Assembly: GCA_946414805.1 (NCBI GenBank) | Contig: CAMKPZ010000002.1 | Location: forward strand, 124,001 to 188,000 | From: an uncultured Bacteroidales bacterium | Lineage (GTDB): Bacteria; Bacteroidota; Bacteroidia; Bacteroidales; Paludibacteraceae | Direction: 5' to 3' | Length of the DNA stretch: 64,000 nt | Shown here: piece by piece, positions 7,489-15,755 of the stretch | Layout of the letters: the number at the start of each line of letters is the position of its first letter | How positions within the stretch are numbered: position 1 is the first letter of the stretch | The notes under the pieces: model-generated | Database searches by the model: none | What the model saw: only the letters and a program-made list of their open reading frames with translations | What the model was told of the DNA's origin: nothing | Made by a program: the position numbers and the translations under genes

Positions 7489-9222
7489 ATGAAAAACGTA
7501 TATAAATTATTTGTAGCAGGTATATGCGCAATGACGCTGGTGTCTTGCGGAGATAGTTTCCTTACGCGCGATCCGTATGGTAGTACTATTACGCAGGGGC
7601 AGTATGAGAAATTATCCAATCAGCTGGAGGGTTCCATGCGTGGTATTTACTCCATGATGTATGCGGTAACAGATCATGATGAGTTCGGCAAACGCTCCAT
7701 TGATATGTATACCGATATCATGTCCGGCGATATGGCGTTAACTAACTACACTTACGGCTGGTTCTATACCGATGAGCAGTTACAAGGTCGTACCGGTCGC
7801 ACCGGATATATCTGGTATTATTACTATGGTATGCTTCATAATGTGAATGCTGTGCTTTACGCAGCTCAGGGCGGTTCTACCGCTTCAGCGGACAATGTGA
7901 TCAAGCGAATAGCAGCGAATGGTCTGCCTAACACGGTATCTAAAAGCAGCGATGAACTGATGTATTATACTATCGTAAGCGGTGATACGCTGGCTTCTTA
8001 TACGGAGGTGGATGCGAAAATCGCTAATTGTTATGCTCAGGCTTTGACCATGCGTGGATATATCTACAGCAATTTGTTGATGCTCTATTGCGAACCGGCA
8101 ATAACCGATCTGTCGAAAGAGTTGGCTTTCCCGCTTTATAACGAGTATAATATGGATGAGGCTCAGGGATTGGCAACGATGAGCGAGGTGTATGCACAAG
8201 TAGAAAGTGATCTGACAAATGCGATTGACTATTTCAGCGCTTTCTCAGAGGTAGAAAGATCTTCCAAATTAGCAGTCGACAAGAGTGTTGCTTGTGCAAT
8301 TCTATCGTATGCTTATCTTAATAAGGCGAACCCTCATGGTCACGGAGATGCCTATACGCAGGCTTATACTAATGCACGTGACTATGCGTTACTGGCAATA
8401 GCCTCTTCTACGGCACAGATCCTACCTCGCCGCGACTTATTAGAAACAGGTTTTAATAACGTGAGCAATGTATCATGGATGTGGGGTCAAGATGTGACGG
8501 TTGAGACGGCAGGCGGATTAGCTTCTTTCTTCGGCCAGGTAGATATCCACTCCTATAGTTATGCATGGGCAGGTGATACAAAGGCCATTGATGAGAACCT
8601 CTATAAACTGATTATCTCCGTTGATTCCACGCAGGTGATTAAAGATAAAGATACAATCATGGTAGCTAGCGGTCACCCCTTCGATGCACGGCAATATTGG
8701 TTTAATGACGGAAGTGCTAACAACATCTATAAACTCTGTCCGGATGGTAAGTTCTTCTCTGCATCCAACCCGATATCTACGAAGTCGGATGATATAGATC
8801 GTGAATGGTTGAGCGACAATGTATTCCTGCGTATCGAGTCCATGTATCTGATAGCAGCCGAAGCAAGTTATCGCTTGGGTAATGACGGAGACGCTATCTC
8901 TTATCTGACCTCGATTACCGATCAGCGTGTGGTTACCGGAATGGACGCCGAGTATGAGGCATATAAATCTACGTTAAATCACTCTACCTTGTTGGCTGAG
9001 ATTGAGTACAACTGGCGTGTTGAGCTCTGGGGCGAAGGTTATGGTCTGCAGACCTTCCGTCGCTTGGCAGATGAAGTACTTGGAGAGAATGAGCGTAAGC
9101 GTGGTGGTAACCACTGTGCAAAAGCCGGTACTACGATCAAGCCGGGTACCGAATATACCTTCCAAATGCCGAGCGCAGAAGGCTCCTATAATCCTAAAGT
9201 AAATACAACTACACTTCCTTGA
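7489..9222 (+). CDS. RagB/SusD-family surface lipoprotein
   Basis: 577 residues; lipobox ending at Cys20 (MTLVSC), so lipid-anchored. The C-terminal EIEYNWRVELWGEGYGLQTF block is the hallmark of SusD/RagB proteins. TPR-like helices with Tyr-rich stretches precede it. It forms the lid of the SusC-type channel encoded 25 bp upstream and is surely co-transcribed with it. The ligand cannot be read from sequence. Confidence 0.92.
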   Translation: MKNVYKLFVAGICAMTLVSCGDSFLTRDPYGSTITQGQYEKLSNQLEGSMRGIYSMMYAVTDHDEFGKRSIDMYTDIMSGDMALTNYTYGWFYTDEQLQGRTGRTGYIWYYYYGMLHNVNAVLYAAQGGSTASADNVIKRIAANGLPNTVSKSSDELMYYTIVSGDTLASYTEVDAKIANCYAQALTMRGYIYSNLLMLYCEPAITDLSKELAFPLYNEYNMDEAQGLATMSEVYAQVESDLTNAIDYFSAFSEVERSSKLAVDKSVACAILSYAYLNKANPHGHGDAYTQAYTNARDYALLAIASSTAQILPRRDLLETGFNNVSNVSWMWGQDVTVETAGGLASFFGQVDIHSYSYAWAGDTKAIDENLYKLIISVDSTQVIKDKDTIMVASGHPFDARQYWFNDGSANNIYKLCPDGKFFSASNPISTKSDDIDREWLSDNVFLRIESMYLIAAEASYRLGNDGDAISYLTSITDQRVVTGMDAEYEAYKSTLNHSTLLAEIEYNWRVELWGEGYGLQTFRRLADEVLGENERKRGGNHCAKAGTTIKPGTEYTFQMPSAEGSYNPKVNTTTLP

Positions 9223-9276
9223 TGAAGTATAGAATTAAATAAGAAAATAATCTATTAACTCAAAAACATTTAAGTT

Positions 9277-10509
9277 ATGAAAAAGAAAGTATTTTTGTTT
9301 GCTATTCTTGCGGGAGCAGTATGCTTCTCTGCATGTAAAGGAAAAGAAGGCCCGGATGATGGAGATGCCAATAAATTGGTAGTTAATCCTCATGAGGTTA
9401 CATTGAACGACGAGGAGACCTCGATTCGTCTGTCCGCTACTCTCACTCCTAACGATCCTACCGCAAAGATTGTATGGAGCACTAGTGATTCTCTCGTCGC
9501 TACTGTCACCAGCCGTGGCGTTGTAGAGGCACAAGGTTATGGCGTTTGCTATATTTATGCTTCTGTGGGTGATTTAAAAGATTCCTGTCGTGTGCACGTA
9601 AAGACCTGGCTTGAGTCCTTGATCTTCAATAATGCAGCATTAGCAAGCGCAGATACGACTTATGCAAGAGATCCTAAGACCGGTGAGTATAAGGTTGACA
9701 CGGTAGAGGCTTCTACAGGAGAGGTATTCTATTGCTATCTTTCTATGGCAACTTACTATATCTTCAGCGATGGCTTCTATGTAAACAACAACGGAGATTT
9801 TGACGGTACTGAGACTGGTGCTATCTTAGAGGTACATGCTCCAATGTGGTATGGAACCAAATATCTGAATCCCGGCGGTGGCGTTAAGTTCAGCCTTGGT
9901 GAGTGGGGCGTGAATGCGAAATATGATGGTCAGACTCCGCATCTTGGTGCTCCGGCTACTATTGATGAGGCAGAGTATGTAAAGCAGATGAAGTTGTTCC
10001 TGGAGGAGTTTAATGCCGGAGGTACTGGCTATGGCCAGTATCTGAAAGCAGCCGGAGCGACGGTAGAGGGCGCAACTGTATTTGCTATGGAATATGATGC
10101 CGAAGATGGCAAGTACTATAATAGCTATATTCCTGACGCTCTTTGCGAATACGCTTATTTCAGCATTGGTGATCAATCTCCGGTATCTGACTACATGCGT
10201 AAACTGGATTTCTCTGAGGTTCAATACAGAGCTTTTGCGATGGATACAGTATTCGGCTCACACCTTACTACCGGTTTGAACCTTGGCTACAACGAGGAGA
10301 CCGATCAGATTTATTTGAATGACGAGGAAGTACATTTCAATCCGAGTGTAATCTCGACCTACGGTACTATTCCAAGTGAAGAGGGTAAAGCTGAAATCGC
10401 AAAACCGACTCCGATGCACATGAAGGCTCTCTTTGAGACGGAAGAGGACAAGGCTCGTTTTGAGCAGCAGCTCAAGGATAAGAACATTCGTATCATCCGC
10501 ATGAAGTAA
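9277..10509 (+). CDS. Lipoprotein with Big_2 Ig-like domain, substrate-binding accessory of the RagAB locus
   Basis: 410 residues; lipoprotein signal with Cys20 (CFSAC). A bacterial Ig-like (Big_2) domain spans about 33-110, with VVNPHEVTLN, IVWSTSDSLVATV and GVCYIYASVGD. The remaining 300 residues are acidic, aromatic-rich and not recognised. Third gene of the RagA-RagB operon, a position usually taken by a surface ligand-binding lipoprotein or surface hydrolase. An intrinsic terminator follows, closing the operon. Confidence 0.75.
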   Translation: MKKKVFLFAILAGAVCFSACKGKEGPDDGDANKLVVNPHEVTLNDEETSIRLSATLTPNDPTAKIVWSTSDSLVATVTSRGVVEAQGYGVCYIYASVGDLKDSCRVHVKTWLESLIFNNAALASADTTYARDPKTGEYKVDTVEASTGEVFYCYLSMATYYIFSDGFYVNNNGDFDGTETGAILEVHAPMWYGTKYLNPGGGVKFSLGEWGVNAKYDGQTPHLGAPATIDEAEYVKQMKLFLEEFNAGGTGYGQYLKAAGATVEGATVFAMEYDAEDGKYYNSYIPDALCEYAYFSIGDQSPVSDYMRKLDFSEVQYRAFAMDTVFGSHLTTGLNLGYNEETDQIYLNDEEVHFNPSVISTYGTIPSEEGKAEIAKPTPMHMKALFETEEDKARFEQQLKDKNIRIIRMK

Positions 10510-10534
10510 TCAGATAATCTGATGTGATAATTAG

Positions 10535-10563
10535 AGCCGTCTGCTGCCCGCAGGCGGCTTTTT
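10535..10563 (+). terminator. Intrinsic terminator after the RagAB operon
   Basis: GC-rich hairpin AGCCGtCTGC-tgccc-GCAGgCGGCT followed by five T. Located 26 bp after the stop of the Big_2 lipoprotein gene. Confidence 0.85.
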
Positions 10564-10617
10564 GTATAGTCTTAGTATATCCTTTGGTCGTTTTTTCGTA
10601 TAAAAAAGAGAATAAAT

Positions 10618-10648
10618 TTGCATAATTGGCATTTTTTTTGTACCTTTG
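10618..10648 (+). promoter_or_regulatory. Promoter of the M6 peptidase gene (near-leaderless)
   Basis: TTG (10618-10620), 20 bp, TACCTTTG (10641-10648). The chosen start ATG at 10657 lies only eight bases after the -7 box, so the transcript has almost no 5' leader. Confidence 0.8.
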
Positions 10649-10656
10649 CAGCCAAA

Positions 10657-13482
10657 ATGCGAAAAATACTATACATATTATTGCTTTCAACGCTTGTAAT
10701 GCGTGTTTGGGCAGTGCCGGCTACGCCGGAACCTATCATCCGTATTTTAGAGGACGGAACTGTAGATACGGTTTATCTCCACGGAGATGAATACCATCAT
10801 TTCTATACCGACCGGCACGGGCGTGTTATAGCAGAAACGGAGTATAAGGATGCGGCATTGGCGGAAGAAAATGCGCAGCATATGCTCCGTGCTCCGAAAC
10901 GCCAGATGCTTTATAGTTTTGTGCCCTCACGCGGCAAAGTGCGTATTCCGGTTGTCTTGGTGAATTTCAGTGATCTGAGTTTCACCATCTCTAATCCCCA
11001 GGAGCAGTTTGACGATCTGTTCAACGGATCGGGCGGCAGCAATCCGAATGCTACAGGCTCGGTACATGATTATTATATCGCTTCGTCGGACAGTGCGCTG
11101 GATCTGGAATATGAGGTTTTTGGCCCTTACACGCTGAGCCGTACTATGGCGTATTACGGCCAGAATAGTTCTTCGGGAAGCTCTATTAATCATAATTTGC
11201 ATGCGCGTGATCTTGTCCTGGATGCGGTTGGTCTTGCTTCGCAGGCGGGTGTTGATTTCAGTCTGTTTGATGCGAATAACGACGGTTATATTGATAATGT
11301 GTCTATCGTCGTTGCCGGATATAATGAGGCGGAGGGTGGTGCAGCAAATACCATTTGGCCGCATTACAGTACAATCAACAGTTATTCCCGCTATAATGAG
11401 AAATATGTAGGTGGCTATCTGATGATTTCTGAATATCGCAGTAGCGGCGGCAGGGTTCAAGCAGGTATCGGCACTTATTGCCATGAGTTCGGTCATGCGT
11501 TGGGTTTGCCGGATCTCTATAATACCCAGCAATCGGATGTTTATACAGTCGGGGATTGGGATATCATGTGTTCGGGTAGTTATAACAATAACGGTTCTAC
11601 GCCTCCGACCTATACGGCTTTTGAGCGTTTTATGATGGGCTGGCTGGTGCCGGAGCAGATTGCCTCTTCCGGAATGCGAACTCTGGAGCCGATAGAGACC
11701 TCCAATCGCGCCTATCTAATAGCCGCCCGCACTCATAATCTGGATCCGGAATCCTCTTCTCCATCCGAGTATTTCCTATTGGAGAACAGGCAGCAAGTGG
11801 GATGGGATGCCGGCAAGAACGCATTAGTGGCTCCGGGGTTGTTGATTTCACATATCACGTTCAATCAGACCGGATGGAATTACAATACGTTCAATAATCA
11901 AAAACCTTTAGGCTTTGATATTGTGAGTGCCGGATTTTCGTCCCCGACGCGTAGTTCGGCGGCGGATGTGTTTCCCGGTTCTACAATGCGAACCTCCTGG
12001 ATTCCGACACTTAATAACGGCAACACAATCGACACATTAGCGCTTTCGCAGATCCGTGTGCAACCGGATAGAAGTGTATCTATGCAGGTAGGTGGTAACC
12101 CGGATGAGATGATGCTTTTTGATGATGAGACGCTGAATGTAGAGACTTCGTATCTCATTGGCCCTGTCCGTTACGACACCGCGGTGACCCATTTGACAGT
12201 TCCTCCGTCCAAGGATGGTAGTACCCGTCAAATACAGATGTATGTCTCCGCCCCTCATTTCCGTTTCAGCTTTACAGAAGGAACGCTTTGGTATGAATAC
12301 GGAGATACAGCCCTCATAGGCATAGCAGGCGAGAACGCTCCTGTTGAATATCCCATCTGGGTGGTTTATCAGCCGGCACACAAAAGTTGCGACAACGAAG
12401 TAGCTTATTTGACAGCGGAAAGCACCAACAGAGAAGTAGGGACACAGCTTACATTGCTGGGGCGTGCACCGAGACCTACGCTTATCACCACACCGATAAT
12501 TGACTCTGTGAGCAATTTGACATCTACCTCTTTTAACATCTTCTGGGAGCCGCAGGATGATGCAGACGGATATTTTTATATGCTTTATACAGTGAGCGAA
12601 GGGGAAAGTGAGGAAATAGAGAGTTTTGATGCTTTCGATAACAGGGATTCAATCCTTGCTCACGGGTGGTCAATGAATATCTCCAAAATCCAATCAATCT
12701 ATTCTCAATCAGGAAAGGCATTGCTCTTTGAGCATGACGAAGAATTTATTATTTCGCCGTATTACTTATATGCTCCTACTGCTATTTCGCTATGGGTGAG
12801 CAATAACTACACCCCCGTCAGCGCAGATGAGAATGTAGGAGGAATACTTCAATTGAGCGGATCGGAGGATGGAAAGGAATGGGAAGAAGCAGCCAAGATT
12901 TACGTAGCCCGGACAACAAAGAATGCCTACCGTACGATTGAACTGGATACTACCCGCCATTGGCATCAATTCAAACTTGCTTATTCCCATATAGGAGGGA
13001 AAGGAGGGACGGCTGTAGATACATGGTCTGCAATCCTCGGCTGTCAGGTAAACTATATCTATCGCCTGGGAGATTATTATATGGGGGAGGGCAACAGCGA
13101 GATCGTGTTCCGTCAATTATCTCCGGCTACCACCTATTACTATTCGATGCAAGCGTATGAGGAAAAGGGATGCGACCCTCATTACAGTCCGCTGAGTACA
13201 CCGATAGCGGTGCAAACGCTTGAGAAAGATGGAAAGCAGTCGCTGAAAGTATCCCGTACCGGGGTTGGCCAATATTCCGTTATCTTGCCGGAGAGCGCAG
13301 ACGGGAAGCATTACCTGGCGATCTATAATCCACAAGGGGAGCTGATCACGCTTTTGCATCCGGCTTATGGCGAGACGAGGGTTTCGCTACCGCTCTTACA
13401 GGAAGGCCAGCTGTTTCTCGTGAAATACTATTCCGGATCGATGAGACGTAAAGATCTGAATACTAAAATATTATCGTATTAA
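10657..13482 (+). CDS. Secreted M6-family metallopeptidase
   Basis: 941 residues from the ATG after the promoter; an earlier in-frame ATG lies within the promoter and is rejected. Signal peptide MRKILYILLLSTLVMRVWA. The catalytic zinc motif HEFGHALGLPD starts at residue 276, the form used by M6 (immune inhibitor A-like) peptidases. The C-terminal half has Ig/FnIII-like beta domains with a PTLITTPIIDSVSNLTSTSF junction. The last 60 residues (YLAIYNPQGELI ... RVSLPLL) resemble a type IX sorting domain. Likely secreted or surface-attached and degrading protein; the C10 peptidase gene follows by 23 bp. Confidence 0.88.
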   Translation: MRKILYILLLSTLVMRVWAVPATPEPIIRILEDGTVDTVYLHGDEYHHFYTDRHGRVIAETEYKDAALAEENAQHMLRAPKRQMLYSFVPSRGKVRIPVVLVNFSDLSFTISNPQEQFDDLFNGSGGSNPNATGSVHDYYIASSDSALDLEYEVFGPYTLSRTMAYYGQNSSSGSSINHNLHARDLVLDAVGLASQAGVDFSLFDANNDGYIDNVSIVVAGYNEAEGGAANTIWPHYSTINSYSRYNEKYVGGYLMISEYRSSGGRVQAGIGTYCHEFGHALGLPDLYNTQQSDVYTVGDWDIMCSGSYNNNGSTPPTYTAFERFMMGWLVPEQIASSGMRTLEPIETSNRAYLIAARTHNLDPESSSPSEYFLLENRQQVGWDAGKNALVAPGLLISHITFNQTGWNYNTFNNQKPLGFDIVSAGFSSPTRSSAADVFPGSTMRTSWIPTLNNGNTIDTLALSQIRVQPDRSVSMQVGGNPDEMMLFDDETLNVETSYLIGPVRYDTAVTHLTVPPSKDGSTRQIQMYVSAPHFRFSFTEGTLWYEYGDTALIGIAGENAPVEYPIWVVYQPAHKSCDNEVAYLTAESTNREVGTQLTLLGRAPRPTLITTPIIDSVSNLTSTSFNIFWEPQDDADGYFYMLYTVSEGESEEIESFDAFDNRDSILAHGWSMNISKIQSIYSQSGKALLFEHDEEFIISPYYLYAPTAISLWVSNNYTPVSADENVGGILQLSGSEDGKEWEEAAKIYVARTTKNAYRTIELDTTRHWHQFKLAYSHIGGKGGTAVDTWSAILGCQVNYIYRLGDYYMGEGNSEIVFRQLSPATTYYYSMQAYEEKGCDPHYSPLSTPIAVQTLEKDGKQSLKVSRTGVGQYSVILPESADGKHYLAIYNPQGELITLLHPAYGETRVSLPLLQEGQLFLVKYYSGSMRRKDLNTKILSY

Positions 13483-13505
13483 AAGACTACTAACTTTATC
13501 GCTAT

Positions 13506-14576
13506 ATGAAGCATTATTTGTTTACCGCAGTGCTAATGGTGTCAGCCACCATAGTTGTACATGCCAAGGCTCTCCAGCCTGTTTATTTTGATGATCCGTC
13601 AATGGATATTTATTCTGCTTCTCTTACTCCGGAGCAGCGCAGTTTCTATGATCGCTACGTGTGTGCTATGGAGCAGATGAAGCAAGGAGCAGAAGCTTCC
13701 GAATTTTTTGTGCTTGAGCATGCAGAGGCGGATGATGTAGTGGAGCCGCTATTAGGAAATATCAACTATGATCAGGGTGCGCCCTACAATAACAAGTGCC
13801 CTTATCTGAACGGAGGTCGTGCTGTTACGGGGTGTGTAGCAACGGCGATGGCGCAAGTGATGCGCTACTATAGTTATCCGGCGCATGGAACAGGTACTTT
13901 TACCTACACTGGCGGAAATGACGGTGCCAAAACGATCAATCTGGAGGATTATCCCTTTGACTGGGACAATATGCTGGAGGATTATCAGCATGGTTATAAT
14001 TCGACTCAGGCGGATGCAGTAGCAACGCTGATGCTGGTTTGCGGGGCTTCGCTGAGCATGAACTATTCCAAGGACGGCAGTGGAGCCGATTTGGCGAAGA
14101 TGGACGGCTTGCTGAAAAATAATTTCGGCTACAGCAAAAATGTTAGTTTTATCAGTACCCGAAGCAGTTCCAATCCTGATGAGACGATTTATTACTGGGG
14201 AGAGGATGCTGTCCGTCCTGATCTGCAGGCAGGAAGACCTGTTATCTTTGCCGGCTTTCCGGCTGTCAACCAGACGGGACACTGCTTTGTGGTAGATGGC
14301 TACAAAGTGATTGACGGTGAATATTATTACCACGTAAACTGGGGTTGGGGAGGACATGGAAACTCCTATTGCTTGCTGACAAAGCTGCAGTATGAATCGG
14401 ATAACTACTCCGGTTATAATCTGCAGATGGTGTATAATATTTATCCGGCAGAAAGTCAGGATGTAGAGAATGTAGCATCTGAGGATGTACAAGTGCAAAA
14501 GATTCTCCGTGACGGTCAGCTTATTATCGAGCGCAATAATATGCAATATACAGTTCAAGGTTTCCGTGTCCGCTAA
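13506..14576 (+). CDS. C10-family (streptopain-like) cysteine peptidase, T9SS-type tail
   Basis: 356 residues with a signal peptide (cleavage near VVHA-KA). The catalytic Cys110 lies in AVTGCVATAMAQVMRYY and His259 in GHCFVVDGY; the HVNWGWGG block is also typical of C10 (SpeB/interpain) enzymes. A propeptide-like stretch precedes Cys110. The tail ILRDGQLIIERNNMQYTVQG plus FRVR looks like the conserved end of a type A T9SS sorting domain. Co-oriented with and directly after the M6 peptidase, so probably one secreted proteolytic unit. Confidence 0.9.
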   Translation: MKHYLFTAVLMVSATIVVHAKALQPVYFDDPSMDIYSASLTPEQRSFYDRYVCAMEQMKQGAEASEFFVLEHAEADDVVEPLLGNINYDQGAPYNNKCPYLNGGRAVTGCVATAMAQVMRYYSYPAHGTGTFTYTGGNDGAKTINLEDYPFDWDNMLEDYQHGYNSTQADAVATLMLVCGASLSMNYSKDGSGADLAKMDGLLKNNFGYSKNVSFISTRSSSNPDETIYYWGEDAVRPDLQAGRPVIFAGFPAVNQTGHCFVVDGYKVIDGEYYYHVNWGWGGHGNSYCLLTKLQYESDNYSGYNLQMVYNIYPAESQDVENVASEDVQVQKILRDGQLIIERNNMQYTVQGFRVR

Positions 14577-14633
14577 ACCCACTCAATAAGGGTTACAAGT
14601 TTGCAGTGGGCAAACCGGTGTACTTGTTTGATC

Positions 14634-14661
14634 AGCACTTCCGAGAGGGAGTGCTTTTTTT
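14634..14661 (+). terminator. Intrinsic terminator after the C10 peptidase gene
   Basis: Nine-pair stem AGCACTTCC/GGGAGTGCT (one G-T) with a GAGA tetraloop and a run of seven T. Confidence 0.9.
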
Positions 14662-14694
14662 GTGGATATGGGGGAGTTGTGCAGGGGGGGAGGG

Positions 14695-14770
14695 ACAAGG
14701 AACGGGGCAAGCAGGGGGAACAAGGAACGGGACTGGCAGGGGAGCAAGGAACGGGGCTGGCAGGGGGAGA
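14695..14770 (+). repeat. G-rich 25-bp tandem repeat, three copies
   Basis: Three consecutive 25-bp units built on CAAGGAACGGG(G/A)C and CAGGGG(G)A. Purine/G-rich with several runs of four or five G on the plus strand; not coding by any convincing frame. Confidence 0.8.
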
Positions 14771-14814
14771 AAAGTGCTGTTCGGGAGGGTATTGAGAGAA
14801 TATTGAGAGAATCG

Positions 14815-14829
14815 CCCCATTTTACCCCA
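14815..14829 (-). promoter_or_regulatory. MraZ-box-like repeat pair (upstream)
   Basis: On the minus strand TGGGG-TAAAA-TGGGG, two identical pentamers at exactly 10-bp period. MraZ is known to bind TGGGN repeats of 10-bp period upstream of its own operon. Confidence 0.4.
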
Positions 14830-14939
14830 CATTTTTATGAAAATGTTGATAAGTAATGTAATATGCTGAAAAATAGTATGTTTAATTGTGTCGCACTGTG
14901 TAGAAAACATGTAGAAAAAACATTTGATAAATTTTTTTG

Positions 14940-14980
14940 TGGGGAAATGTGGTGTAATTCAAATATTTTTTGTATCTTTG
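14940..14980 (+). promoter_or_regulatory. mraZ promoter with overlapping MraZ-box-like pair
   Basis: -7 box TATCTTTG at 14973-14980. No good TTG lies 20 bp upstream. Instead TGGGG (14940) and TGGTG (14950), a 10-bp-spaced pair resembling MraZ boxes, cover the -33 position. Autoregulation of the dcw cluster by MraZ would fit. Confidence 0.55.
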
Positions 14981-14992
14981 CAGCGTGAAATC

Positions 14993-15018
14993 AATTGACA
15001 ATTCACAATTCACAATTT
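14993..15018 (+). repeat. Heptamer array (CACAATT) in mraZ leader
   Basis: GACAATT, CACAATT, CACAATT in 7-bp register between the mraZ promoter and its start codon. Confidence 0.75.
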
Positions 15019-15054
15019 AAAAGGGCTACAAGAGTAAAAGAATAGCATAAAAAC

Positions 15055-15513
15055 ATGCAGACATTTATCGGAAATATTGAGGGTCGGTTGGACGAAAAGG
15101 GACGTATTTTCGTGCCGGCCAGTTACCGGAAGATCTTGGCAGAGGCCGGGTCTAAGCGCATTGTGATGCGCCGTGATACGGATAACGAGTGCCTGATGTT
15201 CTATCCGGAAGAGATATGGAACGAGAAAGTGGAGCAGATGCGCCAGGTGCTCGACGAGTGGGATCCGGAAGATCAGATGATCCTGATGCAGTTCATGGCG
15301 GATGCGGAGTATCTGGAGCCGGATGGTCAGGGCCGGATATTGCTGCAGAAGAAGAACCTGGAGACGATCGGCGCCCAGCAGGATGTGCTGTTTGTAGGTA
15401 TGCTGAACCGTTTTGCGCTCTGGGCACCGGAGACCTTCGCTGCGAAACGCCTGAGCCAGACCGAGTTGGCGGCAAGGCTGCGGGCAAAGATGAAGAAACG
15501 GAGTGCTGAATAA
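15055..15513 (+). CDS. mraZ: Transcriptional regulator / division protein MraZ
   Basis: 152 residues with two SpoVT/AbrB-like halves (about 5-50 and 80-125). The first is seen in GRLDEKGRIFVPASYRKIL and the second in DGQGRILLQKKNLETIG. First gene of the dcw cluster, its normal place. MraZ binds repeats upstream of its own operon as a ring-shaped multimer and represses it; candidate sites are visible upstream. The C-terminus is basic (AKMKKRSAE). Confidence 0.93.
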   Translation: MQTFIGNIEGRLDEKGRIFVPASYRKILAEAGSKRIVMRRDTDNECLMFYPEEIWNEKVEQMRQVLDEWDPEDQMILMQFMADAEYLEPDGQGRILLQKKNLETIGAQQDVLFVGMLNRFALWAPETFAAKRLSQTELAARLRAKMKKRSAE

Positions 15514-15632
15514 CAGGCGTTGCCCCTTATCCGGGTTCGGTTTAGTACCGACAATCCCTAAAAATCACTAAGAATATACAAGAACAACTAACATCCAGTT
15601 TCTGAACACAGCGTTCGAAAGAAAAAAAGACA

Positions 15633-15733
15633 TGTCAGTATTGTCAGTATTGTCAGTTTTGTCAGTTTGGAGGTCCGTATGGCAAAAGTGGCAAAAGTGA
15701 CGAAACTGACAAAACTGACAAAACTGACAATAC
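15633..15733. repeat. Inverted 9-bp arrays forming a 31-bp hairpin in mraZ-rsmH spacer
   Basis: Left arm: four TGTCAGTNT units (15633-15668). Right arm: the same words in reverse complement, AAACTGACA type (15703-15733). The arms pair at 30 of 31 positions with a 34-base loop that itself carries GGCAAAAGT twice. Confidence 0.85.
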
Positions 15734-15755
15734 AAAAAAATACTGAGAGAAAGAG

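Larger units (their letters stand above)
14577..15054. other. 478-bp intergenic region before mraZ
   Basis: No supported gene. It holds a terminator for the peptidase genes, a G-rich 25-bp tandem array, a duplicated 12-mer (TATTGAGAGAAT, near 14790-14815), two pairs of MraZ-box-like repeats, the mraZ promoter and a heptamer array (CACAATT). Confidence 0.8.

Noticed and set aside
14601..14856. Overlapping 64-66-codon frames across the G-rich repeat
   Set aside because: All are translations of the 25-bp tandem repeat in several frames; open only because the repeat lacks stops.
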